Below the pieces are notes generated by a model. That model was not told the DNA's origin, ran no database searches, and saw only the letters and a program-made list of their open reading frames with translations. From Lachnospiraceae bacterium UBA7076 (GTDB taxonomy: Bacteria > Bacillota > Clostridia > Lachnospirales > Lachnospiraceae), in assembly GCA_002493625.1 (NCBI GenBank), contig DKZK01000006.1, forward strand, positions 32,436-96,435: a stretch of 64,000 nucleotides of DNA, in the 5' to 3' direction. This document shows, in pieces, positions 8,981 to 18,438 of the stretch. The position numbers and the translations under genes are program-made. The stretch's first letter is position 1, and each line of letters begins with the position of its first letter.

Positions 8981-9889
8981 ATGGATCAGGCATCAAAACT
9001 CAGACAGCTTATGGGTAACGAGGATAACAGACAGCTTACGGATATTGAATACGGCAATTCAAGTGCAAAGGTAATCGTTGTGACAAGCGGCAAAGGCGGA
9101 GTAGGAAAAACAAGCTTTTCCGTTAATGCGGCGATGGAGTTTGCAAGAAAAGGGAAAAAAGTGGTTGTATTTGATGCTGATTTCGGGCTTGCCAATGTGG
9201 AGGTCATGTTAGGTATAAGACCAAAATACAATCTGCTTGATTTAATACATAATAATATGTCCATGGAGGACATCATAACGCAGGGACCTGAAAATATAGG
9301 ATTTATTTCCGGAGGCTCCGGCGTTTCTGAGCTGGCAGCACTTGACAACGACAGTATTAAATTGTTAATATCAAAGCTGGTACAATTAGATAAAATGTAT
9401 GATATTGTTATTATTGATACAGGCGCAGGAATTACGGATTCCGTTATGGAATTTGTTCTTGTTGCTCCCGAGATTGTTCTTGTTGTTACTCCGGAGCCTA
9501 CATCCATAACAGATTCCTATTCACTGCTTAAGGTTCTCAGAAGAAAGGACAAATTTGACCCGCTGTTCAAGACTATAAATGTTGTTGTAAACAGGGCTTC
9601 CAGTGAGGAGGAAGGTATTGAGGTATATAATAAGATAAATACGGTTTCATCCAAGTTTTTAAATATTGATTTAAAATACATGGGATTTGTACCTCAGGAT
9701 AAAAATGCATCATATGCCGTAATAGAGCAAAAGCCTGTTGTTTCGGCATATCCCATGTCGCCTGCGTCAAAGGCAATCGCTGAGATCGCCGGTAAGCTGT
9801 TTGATGATGGCAGGGACGAATATGAAAAAAAAGAAGGGATTGCAAGAGTTTTCCTTAATTTTATTAAGTCGAAAAGAAAAAAAATATAA
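8981..9889 (+). CDS. flhG: FlhG (YlxH), MinD-like ATPase controlling flagellar number
   Basis: 302 residues. It shows the deviant Walker A motif SGKGGVGKTSFSVN with the signature lysine, then FDADFGLANVEVMLG and an IDTGAG switch. The N-terminus (MDQASKLRQLM) fits the FlhG segment that activates FlhF GTPase through a DQAxxLR-like motif. Together FlhF and FlhG set where and how many flagella are built. Its ATG follows the flhF stop with no gap. The C-terminal basic stretch is consistent with a membrane-targeting region. Confidence 0.94.
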   Translation: MDQASKLRQLMGNEDNRQLTDIEYGNSSAKVIVVTSGKGGVGKTSFSVNAAMEFARKGKKVVVFDADFGLANVEVMLGIRPKYNLLDLIHNNMSMEDIITQGPENIGFISGGSGVSELAALDNDSIKLLISKLVQLDKMYDIVIIDTGAGITDSVMEFVLVAPEIVLVVTPEPTSITDSYSLLKVLRRKDKFDPLFKTINVVVNRASSEEEGIEVYNKINTVSSKFLNIDLKYMGFVPQDKNASYAVIEQKPVVSAYPMSPASKAIAEIAGKLFDDGRDEYEKKEGIARVFLNFIKSKRKKI

Positions 9890-9912
9890 TAAGAGTGTGA
9901 GGGTAGAAGTGT

Positions 9913-10629
9913 ATGAATATTGCTGTTGGAAACAAAATTGAATTGGTGCAGTTGGAGCAGGTAATAAAAAATGATAAAAATAAAAAGGTATATGTCAGTA
10001 AGATATACGATATTCTTTCTGAGGATACGCTTCAGATAGCAATGCCTATTTATGAAGGTAAAATTGTTCCACTGCCCGTTGATGAGAAATATTCGGCATG
10101 CTTTTATACGACAAAGGGACTTTTGCAGTGTAATGTTTTAATTACCTCAAGATATAAAAGCGGCAACCTTTTTTTCCTTGAGATATATATGCTTGAGGAG
10201 CCGGCAAAGGTACAGAGAAGGGAATTTTACAGATATAAGTGCGCATTGCCTGCTTCGCTCCGGGTAGTGTCGGATATGGAATATGAGACGGGCGTTTACG
10301 AGGATATAGACGTTTCAGAAGATGAGCTTGAGTGGCAGCAGGTCAAAATACTTGATATAAGCGGCGGTGGAGTAAGACTGATACAGAAAACACATCTTGA
10401 AAAAAATGAGCTTATAAAAATTAAATTTGAGATGGGCATGGTTGGGGAGATTATGAAGTTTAATCTGTTTGCAAGAATTTTAAGCAGCACAATCATGAAT
10501 AATCAGACCGGCCTTTATGAGCAGAGACTTGAATTTATGAAAATCACACAGGATGACAGAGATAAGATAATAAGATATATTTTTGAAAATGAGAGAATTA
10601 ACAGGGCAAAAGAATCGAGACGGATGTAA
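9913..10629 (+). CDS. PilZ-domain c-di-GMP receptor, YcgR/DgrA-like flagellar brake
   Basis: 238 residues. The N-terminal ~95 residues resemble a YcgR-N/PilZN module; the C-terminal half is a PilZ domain with both ligand-binding motifs: RRxxxR as RREFYR (around residue 100) and D/N-x-S-x-x-G as DISGGG (around residue 150). Family proteins bind c-di-GMP and slow or bias the flagellar motor. Position between flhG and cheB ties it to motility. The intact motifs suggest genuine c-di-GMP binding. The next gene starts 1 nt after its stop. Confidence 0.85.
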   Translation: MNIAVGNKIELVQLEQVIKNDKNKKVYVSKIYDILSEDTLQIAMPIYEGKIVPLPVDEKYSACFYTTKGLLQCNVLITSRYKSGNLFFLEIYMLEEPAKVQRREFYRYKCALPASLRVVSDMEYETGVYEDIDVSEDELEWQQVKILDISGGGVRLIQKTHLEKNELIKIKFEMGMVGEIMKFNLFARILSSTIMNNQTGLYEQRLEFMKITQDDRDKIIRYIFENERINRAKESRRM

Positions 10630-10630
10630 T

Positions 10631-11716
10631 ATGAAAAAAGTTTTGATAATTGATGACTCTGCACTTATGAGAAGGGCAGTTTCTGATATAATTAGCAGGA
10701 CAAATAAATACAGTGTGTCATATGCGGCGTGTAATGCCCTTGAGGGTCTTGATTTTATAGCTAAAAATCAGGATTTGGATGTTATATTATGTGACCTTAA
10801 TATGCCGAAAATGACCGGCCTTGAATTTTTAAAGGTTTTACATGAGAGGCATATTGATATTCCTGTTATCATATTCACCTCAAGCGAGGATTCAAAAAAT
10901 ACTATAACGGCGCTTGAGCTTGGAGCCATTGAGTTTATTAAAAAACCGTCAGGCAGTAAGGATGACAACTGGATTGAGGACAGGTTATACAAGGCGCTTG
11001 ATATGGCAATAAGCCTGAAGGAGAAAAAAGGCAGGTATCGGGAGGATAAGAAAAAAGCATCCGTTCCTGAAAAAGCTCCTGAAAAGAAATTCAGGCTAAA
11101 GGAAAAGATAAAAAGCTTAACCAATGATGCTAAAAAGAGCAATAAGCTTGTGGCAATCGTCTGTTCCACAGGAGGGCCGAAAGCCCTGCAGAGCGTTCTT
11201 CCAAAGCTTCCTGCAAATATCAATGCTCCCATCGTGCTTGTCCAGCATATGCCGGCAGGCTTTACCGGCTCTCTTGCCGCAAGGCTTGATGATTTAAGCC
11301 TTATAAAGGTTAAGGAGGCGGAGGAGGGGGATGTCCTTCAAAAAGGTATATGCTATATAGCCAGAGGCGGCAAGCATCTCACGGTCGTACGTGAGGGAAA
11401 GAATCATAAGGTTTTATTTGATGATGCGCCTCCTGTCGGAGGTTTAAAACCATTTGGCAATATTATGTATTACAGCTTATGCGATACCGGATATGACGAG
11501 ATAATTTGTGTAGTGCTGACGGGAATGGGTGCGGACGGCACAAAGGGCATTGCGAAATTATCTAAAAATAAAAAGATTTATGTTATAGCGCAGGATGAGG
11601 AGTCAAGTACGGTGTATGGGATGCCCCGGGCTATACATGAGGAAGGTTTGGCTGATTGTGTGTGCGATTTAAATGAGGTTGCAGATACTATTACGAAGAA
11701 AGTAGGTGTACGGTAA
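10631..11716 (+). CDS. cheB: CheB, chemoreceptor methylesterase/glutamine deamidase
   Basis: About 361 residues. An N-terminal receiver has phosphoacceptor Asp55 in VILCDLNMPKMTG and the KKPSG lysine; a charged linker (~130-175) leads to the methylesterase domain with catalytic Ser in CSTGGP, His in VQHMPAGFT and Asp in LTGMGADG. Phosphorylation by CheA activates receptor demethylation for adaptation. The ATG at 10631, directly after the pilZ stop, is preferred over an upstream in-frame ATG at 10583, which would add 16 residues inside pilZ. The stop overlaps the cheA start by one base. Confidence 0.95.
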   Translation: MKKVLIIDDSALMRRAVSDIISRTNKYSVSYAACNALEGLDFIAKNQDLDVILCDLNMPKMTGLEFLKVLHERHIDIPVIIFTSSEDSKNTITALELGAIEFIKKPSGSKDDNWIEDRLYKALDMAISLKEKKGRYREDKKKASVPEKAPEKKFRLKEKIKSLTNDAKKSNKLVAIVCSTGGPKALQSVLPKLPANINAPIVLVQHMPAGFTGSLAARLDDLSLIKVKEAEEGDVLQKGICYIARGGKHLTVVREGKNHKVLFDDAPPVGGLKPFGNIMYYSLCDTGYDEIICVVLTGMGADGTKGIAKLSKNKKIYVIAQDEESSTVYGMPRAIHEEGLADCVCDLNEVADTITKKVGVR

Positions 11717-13812
11717 TGGATTTAAGTCAATATCTTGAGATTTTTATTGACGAAACAAAAGAACATTTACAGACATTGAATGATCAGGTGCTTATTCTTG
11801 AAGCAGAGCCTGAAAACATTGATACCGTAAATGAAATATTCAGGGCGGCGCATTCCCTGAAGGGTATGGCAGGTACAATGGGCTTTAAGAGAATGCAGAG
11901 ATTAACCCATGATATGGAAAATGTTTTTTCTGAAATCAGAAATGGAAAGCTTAATGTAAATGCTGATATGGTTGATATTGTATTCAAGTGTCTTGATGCA
12001 ATTGAGGGATATCTTACAAACATAATTGAATCTGCTGATGAGGGAACGGAGGATAATGAGGAGCTTATAGGGCTTCTTAATGACGCTCTTTCAGAAAGCA
12101 CAGATGCGGCGCCTGCTGAAGAAAAAAAGAAGGAGCAGGAAACTGAAAAGTCATCGTCTGAAAAAGCAGATGGTGAAGACAGATGCAAATTCCGGAGTGT
12201 TCCGATAGCAGACTTTGAGAAAAATGCCATGCTTGAGGCGAAGGGAAAGGGAATGCATGTCTATGCAGCTACCGTATATATTCAGGAGTCATGTCTTTTG
12301 AAGGCAGCAAGGGCATTTTTGGTGTTTAAGGGCGTTGAGGATAAGGGTGAGGTTATTAAATCTTATCCAAGCGCTCAGGATATTGAGGATGAGAAATTTG
12401 AGCTGGATTTTTCCATGTTTATTGTATCTGAAAAATCCCTGGATGAAATAAAAACGACAATTGAAAATGTGTCTGAGATTGAGGAGGCAGTTATTGAGGA
12501 ATACGAAATTCCAGATACTGCCACGGAGACTGTTCCTAAGAACGAGGAGCCGAAAAATAATAAGACGGAGGAAGCTCCGAAGCCTGTGGTAAGCGAGAAG
12601 AAGGAGGAAAAGAAGGCTCCTGCAAAGGCTGCCGGAAAGCCTGTAGTAAATCGCTCGGTAAGAGTTGATATTGAGAAGCTTGACGATTTGATGAATCTCG
12701 TGTCGGAGCTTATTATTGCAAAAAACGGACTTGTTTCGGTTTCAGGAGTTGCGGCTGCAAATGACCAGAAGTTTAATGAACAGATAGAATATCTGGAGCG
12801 TATCACTACTAATCTTCACGAGTCTGTCATGAAAACCCGAATGGTTCCGATTGAGAGTGTTGTAAACCGTTTCCCGAGAATGATAAGGGATTTGTCTAAA
12901 AAGCTTAACAAGGAGATGGAGCTTATTATGACAGGTGAGGATACGGAGCTGGATAGGACCGTTATAGATGAGATTGGCGACCCTCTGATGCATATGCTTA
13001 GAAATGCGGCAGACCATGGACTTGAGTCTACGATAGACCGGTTAAGAATTGGCAAGCCGCAGGTTGGAACAATACGTCTTGATGCATATCAGGATGGAAA
13101 CAATGTTACAATTGAGGTTTCGGATGACGGATCAGGAATAGATGTTGAGAAAATAAAACAAAAAGCCATTGACAAGGGAGCTATAACCGAGGAGCAGGCC
13201 GAATATATGTCTGAGAAGGAGGCGGTTGACCTTCTGTTCCAGCCGGCATTTTCCACTGCAGAGAAGATATCGGATGTTTCAGGACGTGGAGTAGGACTTG
13301 ACGTTGTAAAAAATAAGATAGAGGGACTTGGCGGAGATGTTGAGGTAGCATCAAAGCTTGGTGAAGGAACGACATTCATTGTAAGGCTTCCTCTTACACT
13401 TGCAATTATTCAGGCGCTTATGGTTGACGTGTGCGGAGAAAAATATGCTTTGCCGCTAAATTCAATTGTAACTCTTGAGGAGATACTTCCTGAGGATATA
13501 AAGTATGTACATACAAAGGAGGTAATAAATCTTCGTGGAACGGTGATTCCTCTTGTAAGGTTAAATGAGGTTCTTGATGTTTCCAGTGACGACGATGAGG
13601 AAACAAATCCGGATGACGAGGGACTTGTTGTTGTAATTGTAAAGAAGGGTGATAAGCAGGCTGGTCTTGTTATCAGTAAGCTTATCGGACAGCAGGAGAT
13701 TGTTATAAAGCCTCTTGGCAAGTTTATACATGTTCCAAAGCTTATAAGCGGCGCAACCATTCTCGGAAATGGCGATGTAGCCCTTATAATTGATTCAAAT
13801 ACTTTAGTTTAG
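11716..13812 (+). CDS. cheA: CheA, chemotaxis sensor histidine kinase
   Basis: 698 residues. Domains in order: HPt (1-~105) with phosphorylated His46 in RAAHSLKGMAG; a P2 response-regulator docking region (~170-265); a Pro/Lys/Glu-rich linker; dimerisation helices (~315-385); a HATPase domain with N-box HMLRNAADHGLE, G1 DDGSGID and G2 GRGVGLDVV; and a C-terminal CheW-like domain (~570-698). CheA takes signals from chemoreceptors and phosphorylates CheY and CheB. All catalytic motifs are intact. A TAATG overlap couples it to cheB. Confidence 0.96.
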   Translation: MDLSQYLEIFIDETKEHLQTLNDQVLILEAEPENIDTVNEIFRAAHSLKGMAGTMGFKRMQRLTHDMENVFSEIRNGKLNVNADMVDIVFKCLDAIEGYLTNIIESADEGTEDNEELIGLLNDALSESTDAAPAEEKKKEQETEKSSSEKADGEDRCKFRSVPIADFEKNAMLEAKGKGMHVYAATVYIQESCLLKAARAFLVFKGVEDKGEVIKSYPSAQDIEDEKFELDFSMFIVSEKSLDEIKTTIENVSEIEEAVIEEYEIPDTATETVPKNEEPKNNKTEEAPKPVVSEKKEEKKAPAKAAGKPVVNRSVRVDIEKLDDLMNLVSELIIAKNGLVSVSGVAAANDQKFNEQIEYLERITTNLHESVMKTRMVPIESVVNRFPRMIRDLSKKLNKEMELIMTGEDTELDRTVIDEIGDPLMHMLRNAADHGLESTIDRLRIGKPQVGTIRLDAYQDGNNVTIEVSDDGSGIDVEKIKQKAIDKGAITEEQAEYMSEKEAVDLLFQPAFSTAEKISDVSGRGVGLDVVKNKIEGLGGDVEVASKLGEGTTFIVRLPLTLAIIQALMVDVCGEKYALPLNSIVTLEEILPEDIKYVHTKEVINLRGTVIPLVRLNEVLDVSSDDDEETNPDDEGLVVVIVKKGDKQAGLVISKLIGQQEIVIKPLGKFIHVPKLISGATILGNGDVALIIDSNTLV

Positions 13813-13822
13813 GAGGTGCCGT

Positions 13823-14269
13823 ATGGATAACAATCAGGTGAATGCAAACAGAAAGCAGTATATTATTTTAAGATTTGACAGTGAGCAATACGGCATAGAT
13901 ATTTCTTACATAGACAATATTGTGAGATTGCAGCCTATTACAAGGGTACCGCACTCACAGCCGTATTTCCTCGGAGTTATAAATCTTCGCGGTGAGATTA
14001 TACCTGTTATGAGCATGAGAAGAAAATTTGAGCTTGATGATGCTGAAAACACGGGTAAAACACGTATACTTATCATAAAGGCTGAAAATGCCAAGATAGG
14101 CATTTTAGTTGACGAGGTACGGGAGGTTGTTACTCTTGACGAGGAGGATATTGAAAAGATTACTGCGGATGATTCAAGAGCATATCTTACCGGTGTAGGT
14201 AAGTACAATGACACACTTATTTCGCTTATTAATATAAGTGGTCTGGTTGCTGATATTGACAATGAATGA
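13823..14269 (+). CDS. cheW: CheW, chemotaxis coupling protein
   Basis: 148 residues, a single CheW/SH3-like domain. Visible hallmarks are the early QYGIDISYI segment, the VINLRGEIIPVMSMRRKF block (receptor/CheA interface) and ILVDEVREVVTL. It bridges chemoreceptors and CheA. An aggaggt RBS precedes it and it lies 10 nt after cheA, in the expected operon order. Confidence 0.95.
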   Translation: MDNNQVNANRKQYIILRFDSEQYGIDISYIDNIVRLQPITRVPHSQPYFLGVINLRGEIIPVMSMRRKFELDDAENTGKTRILIIKAENAKIGILVDEVREVVTLDEEDIEKITADDSRAYLTGVGKYNDTLISLINISGLVADIDNE

Positions 14270-14284
14270 TAAGGTGGTGGTTAA

Positions 14285-14911
14285 ATGGATCATGCAAAGG
14301 AAGGAATGTCTGACATTGTAAAAAATGCGCTTGCAGAAATTGGAAATATTGGAGCCGGGAATGCCGCGACGTCACTGTCTACCATGCTTTCAGCAGAGCT
14401 TACAATGTCTCCTCCTCAGGTTGACATATATGATTTCAATGAGCTGGAGAACATTTTAGGCGGACCGGAAGCTGTTGTGGTGGGCGTACTCAGTATGGTT
14501 GAGGGCGATATGCAGGCCATGATATTATTCGTTATGGAGATGGAGGACGCAAAACGGCTTGTAAAATCCCTTATGGGTGAGGAGCTTGACTGGCGCTCCG
14601 AAATGGGCTTATCCTCAATTACTGAAATAGCAAATATACTGATAGGGTCTTATTCCGGCTCCCTTGAGATGCTTTCAGGCATGAAGATAAGATATGGGCA
14701 GCCGTCTCTCTGTGTGGATATGGCAGGTTCAATTTTAAGCGTACCTTGTATACAATTTGCAAAGGTGGCGGATAAGGCTCTGCTTATTAATTCGCATTTC
14801 AAGGTTGGACAATATGAGATAAACGGTTATATTATGATGGTATCAGAAACGAATTCATATGATACATTTTTAAATAATTTGGGAATAGGAGGTGTTGGTT
14901 CAAATGGCTAG
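14285..14911 (+). CDS. cheC: CheC, CheY-P phosphatase
   Basis: 208 residues. Two CheC-type helices carry the E-x-x-N phosphatase motif: AEIGNIGAGNAATSL near residue 20 and TEIANILIGSYSGSL near residue 120. CheC dephosphorylates CheY-P and is stimulated by CheD. The 3' end overlaps cheD by 8 nt, so the two partners are translationally coupled. Together with FliY this gives two CheY-P phosphatases in one operon, as in Bacillus subtilis. Confidence 0.94.
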   Translation: MDHAKEGMSDIVKNALAEIGNIGAGNAATSLSTMLSAELTMSPPQVDIYDFNELENILGGPEAVVVGVLSMVEGDMQAMILFVMEMEDAKRLVKSLMGEELDWRSEMGLSSITEIANILIGSYSGSLEMLSGMKIRYGQPSLCVDMAGSILSVPCIQFAKVADKALLINSHFKVGQYEINGYIMMVSETNSYDTFLNNLGIGGVGSNG

Positions 14912-15395
14912 CTCGATAATAGTCGGGATAGCTGATATGAAGATTTGTAAAGCACCAGATACAATAACAACTCTTGGTTTAGGTTCCTGTATCGGAATCG
15001 TTTTATATGACAGAGCTGCTAAAGTTGCGGGATTAGTTCACATCATGCTTCCTGACAGTACAAAAATAAAACAAAACCAAAACAAGTTGAAATTTGCTGA
15101 CACGGGAATAGACGCGCTTGTTCAAAAGCTTCAATCTATGGGAATCAGCAGATTTTCATTAAAAGCAAAAATAGCAGGCGGAGCTAAAATGTTTGAGTTT
15201 AACACAGGAACATCAGACATTGGTTCCATAGGTGATAAAAATATAATAGCAGTTAAAAATAAATTGAAATCCCTTGGCATTGCAATTATGGCGGAGGACG
15301 TGGGTCTTAATTACGGAAGAACAATCGTGTTTAATCCGGAAACCTGCGAGCTTACCATAACGAATGTGGGAAGGAATAATACTAAAATTATATAA
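14904..15395 (+). CDS. cheD: CheD, chemoreceptor glutamine deamidase
   Basis: About 163 residues. The catalytic Cys is in LGSCIGIVLYD and the His in GLVHIMLPDS; the AKIAGGAKMF block is also family-typical. CheD deamidates receptor glutamines and binds CheC. ATG at 14904 is chosen because aggagg ends about 10 nt upstream; a GTG at 14892 lies inside that RBS. It overlaps the end of cheC. Confidence 0.95.
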   Translation: MASSIIVGIADMKICKAPDTITTLGLGSCIGIVLYDRAAKVAGLVHIMLPDSTKIKQNQNKLKFADTGIDALVQKLQSMGISRFSLKAKIAGGAKMFEFNTGTSDIGSIGDKNIIAVKNKLKSLGIAIMAEDVGLNYGRTIVFNPETCELTITNVGRNNTKII

Positions 15396-15414
15396 GAACA
15401 GAGGTTGTCTTAAA

Positions 15415-15687
15415 TTGGATAATAAAGAAAAATATAAATATGCAAGAGCATTTGTTGTTCTTTTGGCTGCGCTTATAACAATGATATTAAATATGAAGTA
15501 TAAACGGGATTTGATGCAGTCATTGCTCATATTGCTTGCAGTTATTGTTATTTTTTATGTAATTTCCTCCTCTGCTGTTTACCTGATAGACAAGATTGCA
15601 AATATGAGTGCAAAAAAGGTAATAGTTGAGGAACAGGAGGCTTCCGGGGACGAGGAGCCTGTAGAAGATGCTGCGGAAGATAATTAG
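15415..15687 (+). CDS. Small two-helix membrane protein of the flagellar operon, function unknown
   Basis: About 91 residues from a TTG start at 15415, which has agaggttg upstream; an in-frame ATG at 15364 would overlap cheD by 32 nt. Two hydrophobic helices (roughly residues 7-24 and 32-55) are followed by an acidic C-terminal tail rich in Glu, Asp and Ala. No recognised domain is seen. It lies between cheD and fliA with 19-nt and 15-nt gaps, so it is co-transcribed with motility genes. A structural or regulatory role in motility is inference from position only. Confidence 0.7.
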   Translation: MDNKEKYKYARAFVVLLAALITMILNMKYKRDLMQSLLILLAVIVIFYVISSSAVYLIDKIANMSAKKVIVEEQEASGDEEPVEDAAEDN

Positions 15688-15702
15688 TAAAAGGGGTGTA
15701 AC

Positions 15703-16470
15703 ATGGCCGTATTGGATAATAAGGAAAGGTTATGGATTGAGTACAGTCATTCCAAATCCGGTGTTATACGGGAGCAGATTATAATTGAATATGTTCCGCT
15801 TGTTAAGGTCGTAGCAGGGAGATTAAGTATTTACCTCGGCTCAAATGTTGAATACGAGGATTTGGTCAGTTATGGTATTTTTGGCCTTATTGATGCAATT
15901 GATAAATTTGATTATGGCAAGGGCATAAAATTTGAAACCTATGCAAGTCTCAGGATAAGGGGAGCAATTCTTGACCAGATAAGAAAGCTGGACTGGATAC
16001 CGAGGTCCGTAAGACAGAAGCAGAAGGCGATAGATGCCGCCATGAAAAAACTGGAAACAGACAAGGGCTCTAATTATACAGATGAAGATATTGCAAGAGA
16101 GCTTGGCATAACAGATGAGGAATATTCCTCATGGCTTGGACAGACAAACATATCAAACGTATCTTCATTGGAGGATTTTCTGGAGCAGGGCAATGAGGTA
16201 AAATCTTCGGGAAATCCGGCATACATGAGAATAGAACCTGAAAACGTAGTGATGGAAAAGGAAATTAAAAAGTCACTTGCAGAGGCTCTTGAAGCCCTTA
16301 CAGAAAAGGAAAAGACCGTTGTTTTACTATATTATTATGAGGAGCTTACATTAAAGGAGATCAGTAAGGCAATGTCCGTATCCGAATCGAGAGTTTCGCA
16401 GCTTCACTCAAAGGCACTGAAGAAAATGAAAACATTTTTAGGCGATAATTTTGCCGTATTAATGGGTTAG
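15703..16470 (+). CDS. fliA: FliA/WhiG-family RNA polymerase sigma factor (sigma-28/SigD type)
   Basis: 255 residues. Region 2 carries YEDLVSYGIFGLIDAIDKFDYGKGIKFETYASLRIRG-type sequence (split here: LVSYGIFGLIDAIDKFD, then FETYASLRIRGAILDQIRK); region 3 is DEDIARELGITDEEY; region 4 has an HTH with EELTLKEISKAMSVSESRVSQLHSKAL. It directs transcription of late flagellar genes such as flagellin and receptors. It begins 15 nt after the small membrane protein, with an aaggggtgt RBS. Its presence in the operon it may help regulate is typical of Firmicutes SigD. Confidence 0.94.
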   Translation: MAVLDNKERLWIEYSHSKSGVIREQIIIEYVPLVKVVAGRLSIYLGSNVEYEDLVSYGIFGLIDAIDKFDYGKGIKFETYASLRIRGAILDQIRKLDWIPRSVRQKQKAIDAAMKKLETDKGSNYTDEDIARELGITDEEYSSWLGQTNISNVSSLEDFLEQGNEVKSSGNPAYMRIEPENVVMEKEIKKSLAEALEALTEKEKTVVLLYYYEELTLKEISKAMSVSESRVSQLHSKALKKMKTFLGDNFAVLMG

Positions 16471-16480
16471 GAGAATATAT

Positions 16481-18085
16481 TTGAAGTATAAGAATTCTTT
16501 TTTTAAAATTGAAATTAAAGAGGATGGAACTTATCTGGTTATATATCCGCCGGTAAGTGACGGAAAAGCTTTGGAAACAAAAGAAATTACGGATTTTCTT
16601 GACAGCAGGGGCTGTTATGGCTTTGAAATTAAAAAAATACGTGAAATGATTGATACTACAAAGGAAAAACCGTCAATGATGAAGGTGTCCGACAATAAAA
16701 TTGATTCTTTTGATGAGAGCGCAAGGGTTACGGTTTCAGAGGACAGAATGACGGCATATATCCGCTTTTATCCGCCGTCAACAGATGGAAAACTTATGGA
16801 TAAGAGGGATTTTCTCGAAGAATTGGAGCGCAACAATATAAAACACGGAATTGTGACAAAGGTTTTGGATATATTTGTTGCCGCGCGTCAGTACTGTCTT
16901 GATATTCCGATTGCAAAGGGTACAAAGCCTACGCCTGCAAAGGATTCAAAAATTGAGTATTTTTTCAATACGAGACCTCTTGCAAAGCCGAAGGTTTTAG
17001 AGGATGGAAGCGTTGATTTCCACAATCTGAATATTTTTACAAAGGTTAAGCAGGGAGACTTACTTGCAAGGCTTACGCCTCATGCAGATGGTATAAAGGG
17101 AAAGGATGTTTATGGTGTCGATGTGGCATCAAACAAGCCAAAGGTTTTGTTTTTAAAGTATGGAAGAAACATATCCATAAATGAAGATAAGACGGAGATT
17201 GTAAGTGATGTTGACGGTGACGTTGTCCTTACTGACGATACGGTATTTGTTGAGGATACATACACGGTTGCGGCAGATGTGGATGTTTCAACCGGAAATA
17301 TAGAATATGATGGAAATGTCCTTGTAAACGGAACCGTAAAGTCAGGCTTTTCAGTAAAGGCAAAGGGAAATGTACAGATAAATGGCGTTGTTGAGGCGGC
17401 TGAGGTTTGTGCAGGAGGAAATATTGTCATAAAAAGAGGCGTTCAGGGAATGGGAAAGGGTATCCTGAAGGCAGGCGGAGATATATGCGCGCAGTTTTTT
17501 GAAAGCACTAAGGTAAAGGCAGAGGGAAATGTTATTTCCGGTTCCATCCTGCACAGCACCATAGATGCAGGCGGCAAGATAACCGTAAGCGGAAGAAAGG
17601 GCTTTATTGTCGGTGGCGAGGTTAAGTGTGTATCTGCACTTGAGGTAAATACCATCGGTAATAAGATGGAGACGCAGACAATCATAAAGGTAGGCGTAAA
17701 TCCGGGGCTGTTGGATCAGATAAAGGCTAAGGTAATTGCCGGTGATGATCTGAGCCAGCAGATTGATGAGATAAAAACATATCTGGATGTATATAAGCGC
17801 AAGGTTAAAAGCGGAGCAACCTTATCACCTGAGAAATTAAAGCAGATTAAGTCCTTCAGTGAACAGCTCAAGTCGCTTGTTGCCGAGAAGGCGGAAAACG
17901 ATGAAAATTTGAGCAAATTGAGAAACCAGCTTGAATTTGGACGGAAAGGCACCGTGAAAGTATATGGATATGCTTTCCGTGGCGCATGCATATATATATC
18001 AAGTCAGGTTTATAATGTGAAGGACAGAGATGCACATTGCACATATAAAATAGTGGATGGAGATATTAAACCTGGTGTGTTATAG
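16481..18085 (+). CDS. FapA-like (DUF342) polymer-forming protein
   Basis: 534 residues. An N-terminal region (~1-160) is followed by repeated right-handed beta-helix-like turns (around 250-400) with short Val/Gly hexad repeats such as GNVLVNGTVKSGFSVKAKG and GGNIVIKRG, then a C-terminal coiled-coil (~400-480, Lys/Glu/Leu-rich). This is the DUF342/FapA architecture, widespread beside fliA in Clostridia; its biochemical role is not established. TTG at 16481 is taken as the start because taggaga lies 5-8 nt upstream and overlaps the fliA stop. Length fits the family. Confidence 0.82.
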   Translation: MKYKNSFFKIEIKEDGTYLVIYPPVSDGKALETKEITDFLDSRGCYGFEIKKIREMIDTTKEKPSMMKVSDNKIDSFDESARVTVSEDRMTAYIRFYPPSTDGKLMDKRDFLEELERNNIKHGIVTKVLDIFVAARQYCLDIPIAKGTKPTPAKDSKIEYFFNTRPLAKPKVLEDGSVDFHNLNIFTKVKQGDLLARLTPHADGIKGKDVYGVDVASNKPKVLFLKYGRNISINEDKTEIVSDVDGDVVLTDDTVFVEDTYTVAADVDVSTGNIEYDGNVLVNGTVKSGFSVKAKGNVQINGVVEAAEVCAGGNIVIKRGVQGMGKGILKAGGDICAQFFESTKVKAEGNVISGSILHSTIDAGGKITVSGRKGFIVGGEVKCVSALEVNTIGNKMETQTIIKVGVNPGLLDQIKAKVIAGDDLSQQIDEIKTYLDVYKRKVKSGATLSPEKLKQIKSFSEQLKSLVAEKAENDENLSKLRNQLEFGRKGTVKVYGYAFRGACIYISSQVYNVKDRDAHCTYKIVDGDIKPGVL

Positions 18086-18105
18086 TATAGAAAGGGATGG
18101 TTTAT

Positions 18106-18414
18106 ATGATATCGCCGATAATCGCAACGCAAAATTCTATGCCCATTGCCTCAATACAGCAAAATAATGAAGCGCAAAGCACCCTTCAGACTGCAAATGC
18201 CCAGGTCCAGGTTAAGGAGGAGGAGAGGCAGAGCTATGAAACCGTAGTAAAAAAAGATGAGGCCGTTTTTTATGAACAGCATCATGACGCAAGAGAAGAA
18301 GGGCGCAATAAATATGTCAACCTTTACACCAACAAAAAGAAAAAGAATGATGGTGAAAAGGAAGAAAAGGCGGAACAGGCAGTTACAAGAATTAATTTTG
18401 ATATAAAAATATAA
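18106..18414 (+). CDS. Hypothetical hydrophilic protein after fapA
   Basis: About 102 residues from ATG 18106, placed 9 nt after aaaggg; an ATG at 18097 touches that RBS and is less likely. The protein is Gln/Asn-rich at the N-terminus, and very rich in Glu and Lys from residue 40 to 90, with no membrane segment or known motif. It lies 20 nt after the DUF342 gene and 24 nt before the DUF6115 gene, in the same operon. Function is unknown; position is the only hint of a motility link. Confidence 0.6.
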   Translation: MISPIIATQNSMPIASIQQNNEAQSTLQTANAQVQVKEEERQSYETVVKKDEAVFYEQHHDAREEGRNKYVNLYTNKKKKNDGEKEEKAEQAVTRINFDIKI

Positions 18415-18438
18415 ATTAAGATACGATAGGAGAAAAAA

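Noticed and set aside
8986..9507. Long minus-strand open frame opposite flhG
   Set aside because: Serine/threonine-rich translation with no domain, wholly opposite a well-supported gene; an antisense shadow.
18113..18120. GCCGATAA, a match to the sigma-28 -10 element
   Set aside because: It lies inside the coding start of the 18106 gene and no TAAA-type -35 element is present at the right distance.
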